From: Campylobacterota bacterium
GTDB taxonomy: Bacteria > Campylobacterota > Campylobacteria > Campylobacterales > Sulfurimonadaceae
DNA length: 38,443 nucleotides
Direction: 5' to 3'
Assembly (NCBI GenBank): GCA_023379705.1
Contig: JAMCPS010000172.1
Coordinates: 1 to 38,443, forward strand
In this document: positions 32,748-38,443 of the stretch, one piece after another
Numbering within the stretch: position 1 is the stretch's first letter
How the letters are laid out: the number at the start of each line of letters is the position of its first letter
The notes under the pieces: generated by a model
The model's database searches: none
What the model saw: the letters and a program-made list of their open reading frames with translations, nothing else
Told to the model about the DNA's origin: nothing
Made by a program: the position numbers and the translations under genes

Positions 32748-35156
32748 ATGTCATTTATCCGATTTTTCGATGAAATATCCAATAAGGATGTGAGTACCGT
32801 TGGCGGTAAAAATGCCAGTTTAGGTGAAATGTACCGTAATCTCTCAGCACAAGAGATAAATGTCCCTTTTGGCTTTTCCACAACGGCGGAAGCTTACCGT
32901 ACTTTTCTAAGTGAGACAGGTATCAAAGAACCGCTGATACAGCTGCTTTCGACGCTTGATCCCGATGATGTCGATTCTCTCTCAAACGTCGGACAAAAAA
33001 TCCGCACGCTTATTCTCAATACCCCTTTTCCAAAATCTCTTACAGAAGCGATTGCCAGTGCCTACAGCACTCTATGCGCTCACTACAACCTCTCAATAAT
33101 CGATGTTGCCGTTCGCTCGTCTGCAACGGCTGAAGACCTTCCAAATGCTAGTTTTGCGGGGCAACAGGAGAGTTTTTTAAATATCTGCGGTGAAGAAGCT
33201 CTTTTGAAACATGTTCATCGATGCTATGCCTCTCTTTTTACCGATCGTGCCATCAGCTACCGTCACCATAACGGATTTGAGCACATGAGCATCAGTTTGT
33301 GCGTGGGTGTCCAGAAAATGGTCCGAAGTGATCAAGCCAGCAGCGGTATTATGTTTACCATCGATCCTGATTCCGGATCGGACTCTTTGATCATTATCAA
33401 CTCTGCGTGGGGGTTGGGAGAAAACATCGTTGGCGGTAAGATCAATCCCGATGAGTTTATCGTCTTCAAACCAACCTTGGCACACCATTCAACGATTCTC
33501 AAACGTCAAATGGGGACAAAACGATTGCAGATGATCTATGATCCCCAAGATAGCTCCAAAACCCTCAACATAACGACACCCGAAACGCTGCAACATCAGT
33601 TTTCTCTTTCGGATGATGAGATTATGTATCTTGCGAAAAATGCGTATGTTATCGAACAGCATTATTCCAAACTCTCCGGCCAAGAGTCTCCTATGGACAT
33701 CGAATGGGCGAAGGATGGAGTGGATGGGAAGCTCTACATCGTTCAAGCACGTCCCGAAACGGTCCAAAGCCAAAAAGAAAAAAACTTCACCCTCTCCTCC
33801 TATGTCTTTGATGCAAATACTCCCAATAAAGAGCTTTTAAGCGGTACAGCAGTAGGTGAGCGAATCGGAAGCGGAAAAGTCCGTATCATCCATAACAGCA
33901 GTGAGTTTCATCTGTTCCAAGAAGGTGAAGTGCTCGTAACGGATAATACCGATCCCGACTGGGAACCGGTGATGAAAAAAGCCTCTGCCCTCATCACCAA
34001 TCGCGGGGGACGAACGTGTCATGCGGCGATCATTGCCCGCGAGATAGGGGTGAGTGCCATTGTGGGCGCGTCCAATGCCACAACGCAATTGAAAGATGGA
34101 CAAGAAGTGACCATCAGCTGTGCCCAGGGGGAGATTGGATACGTGTACGAGGGAATTATCCCCTATCATATTCATACTCTGGATCTAAGCGATTGCGGTG
34201 AGCCTCAAACACACCTCTATCTCAACATAGGCGATCCGCAGAGTGCTTTTCGCTACGCCCGATTGCCCAATCACGGCGTAGGACTCGCACGTATGGAATT
34301 TGTCATTAACAATACCATCAAAGCCCATCCGCTGGCTTTGATCGATATGATGGAAAATAAAACCATTCCAAACGCCGATGAAATCAAAACCCTAATGCGA
34401 GGATACGATAATCCTAAAGCATTCTTTCAAGAGAAAATCATGGAAGGAATCGGTATGATCTGCGCCGCTTTTTATCCCAAACCCGTCATCGTCCGTACCA
34501 GTGATTTTAAATCCAACGAATACCGTCATATGATCGGCGGTGAAGCGTATGAGTCAAAAGAAGAAAACCCGATGATAGGATTCAGGGGAGCTTCCCGATA
34601 CAACTCTGACATTTACAAAAAAGCATTTGAATGGGAATGTGAAGCCTTACGAAAGGTGCGTGATGAGATGGGGTTAACCAACATGCAGTTGATGCTTCCC
34701 TTTGTCCGTACCCCGCAAGAGGGGCGTAATGCCATTGCGATTATGAATACCCAAGGGCTGGTACAGGGGGTTAACGGTTTGAAAATCTACGCCATGTGTG
34801 AAATTCCCAGCAACGTCATCCTTGCTGATGAATTTTTGAAAATTTTCGATGGCTACAGCATCGGCTCCAATGATTTGACACAGCTTACTTTGGGTGTTGA
34901 CCGTGACAGTACCCTCGTAGCCTCCATCTTCGATGAGCGCAATGAAGCGGTAAAACGTATGCTGAAAATGGCGATTGACGCGTGTAAAAAAGAGAAAAAA
35001 TACATCGGTATCTGTGGCCAAGCCCCCTCGGACTATCCCGAAATTACCCAGTTTTTAGTAGAGTCAGGTATTGACTCGATCTCTTTGAATCCCGATTCCA
35101 TCGTCAAAACATGGAAACTGGTTTTGGAATTGGAAAACGCCAAGAAGGGATCTTAG
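32748..35156 (+). CDS. ppsA: Phosphoenolpyruvate synthase
   Basis: This 802-aa three-domain enzyme converts pyruvate, ATP and water to phosphoenolpyruvate, AMP and phosphate for gluconeogenesis. The N-terminal ATP-grasp domain has VGGKNASLGEM and VAVRSSATAEDLPNASFAGQQESFLN. The swivelling phosphohistidine is H425 in TNRGGRTCHAAIIAREIG. The C-terminal PEP/pyruvate barrel shows MLPFVRTPQEG, the SIGSNDLTQLTLGVDRDS block and GICGQAPSDYPE. Length is as expected. RBS AAAGGAAAC is eight bases upstream. It converges with flgS with a four-base overlap, leaving no space for a terminator. Confidence 0.95.
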   Translation: MSFIRFFDEISNKDVSTVGGKNASLGEMYRNLSAQEINVPFGFSTTAEAYRTFLSETGIKEPLIQLLSTLDPDDVDSLSNVGQKIRTLILNTPFPKSLTEAIASAYSTLCAHYNLSIIDVAVRSSATAEDLPNASFAGQQESFLNICGEEALLKHVHRCYASLFTDRAISYRHHNGFEHMSISLCVGVQKMVRSDQASSGIMFTIDPDSGSDSLIIINSAWGLGENIVGGKINPDEFIVFKPTLAHHSTILKRQMGTKRLQMIYDPQDSSKTLNITTPETLQHQFSLSDDEIMYLAKNAYVIEQHYSKLSGQESPMDIEWAKDGVDGKLYIVQARPETVQSQKEKNFTLSSYVFDANTPNKELLSGTAVGERIGSGKVRIIHNSSEFHLFQEGEVLVTDNTDPDWEPVMKKASALITNRGGRTCHAAIIAREIGVSAIVGASNATTQLKDGQEVTISCAQGEIGYVYEGIIPYHIHTLDLSDCGEPQTHLYLNIGDPQSAFRYARLPNHGVGLARMEFVINNTIKAHPLALIDMMENKTIPNADEIKTLMRGYDNPKAFFQEKIMEGIGMICAAFYPKPVIVRTSDFKSNEYRHMIGGEAYESKEENPMIGFRGASRYNSDIYKKAFEWECEALRKVRDEMGLTNMQLMLPFVRTPQEGRNAIAIMNTQGLVQGVNGLKIYAMCEIPSNVILADEFLKIFDGYSIGSNDLTQLTLGVDRDSTLVASIFDERNEAVKRMLKMAIDACKKEKKYIGICGQAPSDYPEITQFLVESGIDSISLNPDSIVKTWKLVLELENAKKGS

Positions 35157-36139
35157 CCAAGGGTGATAATAAACCCTTTGCGTCCACTGGTGCAAAGCTC
35201 AATATTCCCACCGTGAGCATTCGCGATGTTTTTGGCCAGTACCAATCCTAACCCGTTTCCTTTTTCTTTGGTACTTTTAAACGCTTCAAACAGCAGTTTC
35301 TCATTGACGATTGCAATACCGCTGTCATAGATGGCAAAACGATGCAAGCCCTCTGTATGAGAATACACGATCTCTACGATTCCCTCTTCATGCTCATCAT
35401 CCAGCTCGATCGCATCGATGGCATTGAAAATGAAATTGGAAAAAAGCATTCCCAACAAATCCAAATCCCCTTGCAGTTCAAAGTCCTCTTGCGGAAAGAC
35501 AAATTGAATCTCTTTGGCATAGCTGTAATAGCCGATGGCATTTTTGAGCTCGTTTCGAATCACGCTCCACTGCAAGGGAGCTTTTTGGGTACTGATCCCT
35601 TTAGAAAACATCAACGTCGCTTTGATAATGCGCTCGATACGATAAAGCGATTTTTGGATCTCGCTGACGATTGGCTTATTCTCTTCTTTTACTCTTTTCA
35701 TGAGCGTCGAGGCCAAAAGGGCAATCGAACCGATCGGATTTCGAATCTCATGACTCAGGTGCGCCGCCATTTGTCCCATGGTTGCGAGATTTTCTTTGCG
35801 CTTTTGATCAGTAATGTCAGTGGCACTAAAGAGCTGTTTTTCATTATGCAGTGCCGATTTGATCAAATACGACCTATCTCCAAACGTCACCTCGTAATCC
35901 TGTTCATCCCAACGCAATGTTTCAAACAAGTTTCCCAATCCTTTTGCCTGAGAATTTTGCAAAAAAATCGACCCGTCATTATCTACAATCCATATCGCAT
36001 TGGGCAAAAATTCGATGACTTGCTCAATCGTTGATTGCAAGTGATCATACGACTGCCGCAACGCGAGAAAGTCTTCTTCAACCTTATAGGTTTGATCGAT
36101 AAGGGCTTTGAGCTCTTCAGGGGAGATTGTTTCAGACAT
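35153..36139 (-). CDS. flgS: Flagellar sensor histidine kinase FlgS
   Basis: This 328-aa soluble kinase has no membrane segment. An N-terminal coiled coil (about 8-45, TYKVEEDFLALRQSYDHLQ) precedes a PAS-like segment (VIEFLPNAIWIVDNDGSIFLQNSQ). The phosphoacceptor is H130 in AAHLSHEIRNPIGSIALLAS, followed by N-box NFIFNAIDAIE, DSGIAI and the GNGLGLVLAKNIANAHGG lid. This closely resembles FlgS of Campylobacter and Helicobacter, which senses the flagellar export apparatus and rotor and phosphorylates FlgR to switch on sigma-54 flagellar genes. Its regulator is not in the window. It overlaps the M18 aminopeptidase stop codon by one base. Confidence 0.85.
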   Translation of the reverse strand: MSETISPEELKALIDQTYKVEEDFLALRQSYDHLQSTIEQVIEFLPNAIWIVDNDGSIFLQNSQAKGLGNLFETLRWDEQDYEVTFGDRSYLIKSALHNEKQLFSATDITDQKRKENLATMGQMAAHLSHEIRNPIGSIALLASTLMKRVKEENKPIVSEIQKSLYRIERIIKATLMFSKGISTQKAPLQWSVIRNELKNAIGYYSYAKEIQFVFPQEDFELQGDLDLLGMLFSNFIFNAIDAIELDDEHEEGIVEIVYSHTEGLHRFAIYDSGIAIVNEKLLFEAFKSTKEKGNGLGLVLAKNIANAHGGNIELCTSGRKGFIITLG

Positions 36140-37377
36140 TACACTTCCCCGATATGCAGCAGAATTTGATACAGACCATAGGCATCTTCGCTCCCTGCCA
36201 ATTCTCGTATCGAGTGCATTGCCAGTGTCGGTACACCCACATCGATTGTTTCAACTCCTAGTCGCGTTGCAGTGATGGGACCGATGGTTGAACCGCAACC
36301 CATGTCACTGCGGGTAACAAAGGTTTGCGTTGCAACAGCAATTTCGTCAGCACATTGAACAAATCGCCCCATTGTCCGTGAGCTGGTTGCGTAACGCTGA
36401 TTGGAGTTGATCTTAATCGCAACCCCTTTGTTTAACAGCGGAGCATGCTCACTTTCGTGTTTTGAGGGAAAATTAGGATGCTGTGCATGGGCATTGTCAC
36501 ACGATACCATAAGCGATTGACGCATAAGAGTAGAGAAATCTTCACCAGCGATACGACGAAGCACCTCTTCAACAAACGTCCCCCCTGCCCCTACATGCGA
36601 ATCACTTCCTACCTCTTCGTGATCCATGCACGCTAGCATCATTGGATCAGAAGTATCTATAAGCGCTTGCAAGCCTACATAACAGCTCAACAGATTATCC
36701 AAACGTGCGGAGGTGATAAACTCTTCATGAACTCCGAGAAATGACCCTTTTTGCACATCGTAAAAACTCAGTTCATGTGCCAACAGTTTTCCACGGCTCA
36801 CGAGCGCTTCTTCCAATACCCATGATTCGAAATCAAATTCTTCACCGCACGCCATCAACGGGACGATATCCGTTTGTGAATTGATCGATCTGTTGTTGTT
36901 TGCTTCACGGTCAAGGTGTATCGCCAGAGAGGAGACAATCCCTATTGGGCGTTTGATATCTATGAGCTTCTCACGGCGTACACCCGTCTCATCCAAATAG
37001 ACAATTCGCCCTGCGAGGCTCAAATCACGGTCAAACCACGGATTGAGCAATATTCCGCCATACGGCTCAACCCCAAATCGAATCGTCCCTGCACTCTTCG
37101 TAACAGGATTTGGTTTGAGACGCAAATGAGGAGAATCGGTATGCGCTCCAACAATAGTGTAGCCTTTATCAAAATAGGGAGGATAGGTAAATGCGACGAT
37201 CGACGAATCATTGCGCGTGACGTAATAACCCATTCCGTCATGTAAATCCCATTTTTCCAATTCATTGAGTCTTTGGTACCCAACCGCATCCAGCTCAGTC
37301 ACCATTTGTTCCACAGCATGAAACGGCGTTGGAGAGGCATCGATAAATTGAATTAGTTTTTCGTTAAATTCACGCAT
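36139..37377 (-). CDS. M18-family aminopeptidase
   Basis: This 412-aa cytoplasmic zinc aminopeptidase is of the DNPEP/Ape1 type. GAHTDSPHLRLKP carries the first metal ligands (H79, D81); the ACMDHEEVGSDSHVGAGG block provides the catalytic glutamate and another ligand; DNAHAQHPNF and TRSDMGCGSTIGPITA with the C-terminal DVGVPTLAMHSIRE complete the site. The domain order fits the clan MH fold with an inserted lid domain. It removes N-terminal, often acidic, residues from peptides. GAGAAAG seven bases before ATG is the ribosome-binding site. It is the first gene of a two-gene unit with flgS; the functional link is unclear. Confidence 0.93.
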   Translation of the reverse strand: MREFNEKLIQFIDASPTPFHAVEQMVTELDAVGYQRLNELEKWDLHDGMGYYVTRNDSSIVAFTYPPYFDKGYTIVGAHTDSPHLRLKPNPVTKSAGTIRFGVEPYGGILLNPWFDRDLSLAGRIVYLDETGVRREKLIDIKRPIGIVSSLAIHLDREANNNRSINSQTDIVPLMACGEEFDFESWVLEEALVSRGKLLAHELSFYDVQKGSFLGVHEEFITSARLDNLLSCYVGLQALIDTSDPMMLACMDHEEVGSDSHVGAGGTFVEEVLRRIAGEDFSTLMRQSLMVSCDNAHAQHPNFPSKHESEHAPLLNKGVAIKINSNQRYATSSRTMGRFVQCADEIAVATQTFVTRSDMGCGSTIGPITATRLGVETIDVGVPTLAMHSIRELAGSEDAYGLYQILLHIGEV

Positions 37378-37410
37378 TGTTTTGCTTTCTCATAATAATT
37401 TATTTTTTGA

Positions 37411-37746
37411 TTACCCGATAACTTCTACAATCCCCGTCTCGTTACTCAAAATCATCGATTGAATCTGCATTGCATGCCGTAGGAGAAGCTCCGCGTTTTT
37501 ATCAACAGAACTATTTCCTGAACGAAGCCAAATAATATGAGGGGGAAATCCGTGATAGGTGGTGAGATCATTGAAATCGGAATCTTTGGTCACAATGACG
37601 AAGCCATTGGTTTTGGCAAATTCCCAAACGTTGTAATCAGAAGCTTTATCGAGGTTCAGTGCAGCAACATGTGCAGATTTTGGGAAAGCATCACTCACTT
37701 TCGCGACCAATCTATAGGAGAGATTCTGATCAAACAAAAGCTTCAT
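37411..37746 (-). CDS. DUF5615-family PIN-like toxin component
   Basis: This 111-aa protein has the DUF5615/Mut7-C-like PIN pattern: MKLLFDQNLS at the N-terminus with D6, then FVIVTKDSDFNDL (D55, D57) and PPHIIWLRSGN. These acidic residues form the metal site of PIN-type RNases. Such proteins are nearly always encoded directly after a DUF433 protein, and here the two genes overlap by four bases, so this is probably the ribonuclease toxin of a type II toxin-antitoxin pair. RNase activity of the family is inferred. It ends 33 bases before the M18 gene on the same strand. Confidence 0.87.
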   Translation of the reverse strand: MKLLFDQNLSYRLVAKVSDAFPKSAHVAALNLDKASDYNVWEFAKTNGFVIVTKDSDFNDLTTYHGFPPHIIWLRSGNSSVDKNAELLLRHAMQIQSMILSNETGIVEVIG

Positions 37747-37967
37747 GCGCAGATGGAAACTTTGTGTTCTTTATCCGCCGTATAGGAAAGTGCCGCAAGA
37801 ATATCCTCTTCATTCAATTCTGGAAAATCTTCGATGATATCGGTCAAACTCATCTTGTTGGCAAGCATATCGAGAATGTCGTACACAGTGATGCGCATAC
37901 CCCTAATTGTTGGTTTACCGGAACGGATTTGCGGGTTGATGGTGATGATGGATTGGTATTCAGCCAT
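37743..37967 (-). CDS. DUF433-family antitoxin
   Basis: This 74-aa protein has the typical DUF433 opening (ITINPQIRSGKPTIRGMRITVYDILDMLANKMSLTDIIEDFPEL), a winged-helix-like DNA-binding fold. It should neutralise the DUF5615 partner and repress its own promoter. AGGA seven bases before ATG fits, and a TATAAT lies 27-32 bases upstream within an inverted repeat. The pair lies between hsdM and core genes, the kind of place where defence genes gather. Confidence 0.9.
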   Translation of the reverse strand: MAEYQSIITINPQIRSGKPTIRGMRITVYDILDMLANKMSLTDIIEDFPELNEEDILAALSYTADKEHKVSICA

Positions 37968-38060
37968 AATGTTTCCTCATGGAAAGTTAAAACATTATAA
38001 CAAATATTTCGTGATACTTTCCCACACACTATTTATAGGTACTTTGAGGACTTACTTTGT
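37968..38060 (-). promoter_or_regulatory. Toxin-antitoxin promoter with overlapping inverted repeats
   Basis: On the minus strand TATAAT lies at 37999-37994. Two nested inverted repeats surround the ribosome-binding site: AATGTTT/AAACATT (37968-37974 and 37990-37996) and TTTCC/GGAAA (37972-37976 and 37981-37985). The outer arm overlaps the -10, the expected layout for antitoxin autorepression. Nothing else is evident in these 93 bases; no terminator for hsdM was recognised. Confidence 0.55.
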
Positions 38061-38443
38061 TCACGGCAACAGCGGCAATCCAAGTTCTTTTAAAAACTTA
38101 TTATGTTCGTTTGTATATTTAACTATCTCTTCTTCAAAATTTACCAGTTTTTCATTCTCTTTTTTTAAATCTATTTTTTTCTCATCTTTAGCTGTACTTA
38201 TGTATCTTGATATATTGAGATTATATCCCTCTTCTTCGATCCGTTCGAGAGATATTCGTTTAGAGTACCTATCTTCTTCTGTTCTGTATTTATACGTGTT
38301 GACTATCTTCTCAATGTCGTTAGGTTCGCCGTTTTCTCCTACACGTAAACGGTTTTGACGCTTACCTTTGGCGTAATGCTCACTAGCATTGATAAATAAC
38401 ACGTCATCAGACAATTTACATCGCTTAAGTACCAAGATACATA
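38061..38443 (-). CDS. hsdM: Type I restriction-modification methyltransferase subunit, C-terminal end
   Basis: The frame stays open to the window edge, so the TTG start in the ORF track (38435) is not the true start; only about 127 residues are seen. DDVLFINASEHYAKGKRQNRLR, IVNTYKYRTEEDRYSKRISLERIEEEGYNLNISRYI are hallmark blocks of the HsdM C-terminus, and a coiled coil (DLKKENEKLVNFEEEIVKY) for contact with HsdS ends it. The catalytic NPPF motif lies outside. No hsdS follows on this strand: the toxin-antitoxin pair comes instead, so specificity and restriction subunits must be elsewhere or missing. Confidence 0.9.
   Translation of the reverse strand, partial: CILVLKRCKLSDDVLFINASEHYAKGKRQNRLRVGENGEPNDIEKIVNTYKYRTEEDRYSKRISLERIEEEGYNLNISRYISTAKDEKKIDLKKENEKLVNFEEEIVKYTNEHNKFLKELGLPLLP

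Noticed and set aside
35342-36034. 230-aa plus-strand ORF
   Set aside because: Antisense to flgS, whose kinase motifs are intact; no recognisable domain.
37834-38358. 174-aa plus-strand ORF across the toxin-antitoxin and hsdM genes
   Set aside because: It crosses two well-supported minus-strand genes and has low-complexity Ser/Phe-rich composition typical of a shadow.
1-38443. tRNA, rRNA, CRISPR, insertion sequences or prophage genes
   Set aside because: All gaps are under about 125 bases; no repeat-spacer pattern, tRNA-like cloverleaf or transposase/integrase motif was seen.

Overview
The window looks like the chromosome of a Campylobacterota (Epsilonproteobacteria) member, most likely a free-living Sulfuricurvum/Sulfurimonas-type bacterium. 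This rests on recognising proteins and on gene order: murF, hydrolase, ddl, ruvA, FapA/DUF342 facing murJ, cysS, msbA, pyrD, M16 peptidase, dapA and a FabL-type reductase. From memory this is the order around Cj0795c-Cj0807 in Campylobacter jejuni, with flgS also close by. The species is inference.

Layout. 1-9463 is an exopolysaccharide locus. The 3' end of a bcsQ-like ATPase gene on the plus strand meets, tail to tail, a minus-strand operon. In transcription order the operon holds a BcsE-like c-di-GMP receptor, a TPR/beta-barrel exporter, a PgaC-like family-2 synthase, a 71-aa one-helix membrane protein, a CE4 deacetylase, a secreted glycosidase-like protein and a 201-205-aa protein of unknown function. 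9585-15767 (minus) is a tightly packed cell-wall and recombination operon: fapA, ruvA, ddl, alpha/beta hydrolase, murF, HIT. 15860-26741 (plus) is a housekeeping run for lipid II flipping, cysteinyl-tRNA, ABC export, pyrimidine, lysine and fatty-acid synthesis, phospholipid synthesis, site-2 protease and PLP homeostasis. Many of its genes overlap by 1-4 bases. 26813-31320 holds two tandem paralogous membrane GGDEF-EAL proteins with degenerate GGDEF and intact EAL motifs. An OprD-like porin and PEP synthase follow. On the minus strand, an M18 aminopeptidase gene leads into flgS. A DUF433/DUF5615 toxin-antitoxin pair and the 3' end of a type I methyltransferase gene close the window.

How it fits together. 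The most interesting part is the exopolysaccharide locus. Its synthesis, export and deacetylation parts resemble poly-N-acetylglucosamine (Pga) systems. Its accessory proteins resemble those of bacterial cellulose (Bcs) secretion: BcsQ, BcsE, a BcsF-sized one-helix protein and possibly a BcsD-like protein. The BcsE-like protein keeps two RxxD motifs where c-di-GMP I-sites are expected, so c-di-GMP probably controls secretion. Two probable c-di-GMP phosphodiesterases lie about 17 kb away, but a direct link is only a guess.

No gene-free stretch exceeds about 120 bases. I saw no rRNA, tRNA, CRISPR array or insertion sequence. Composition appears AT-richer in 1-9584 than in the housekeeping core; this was judged by eye and not computed.
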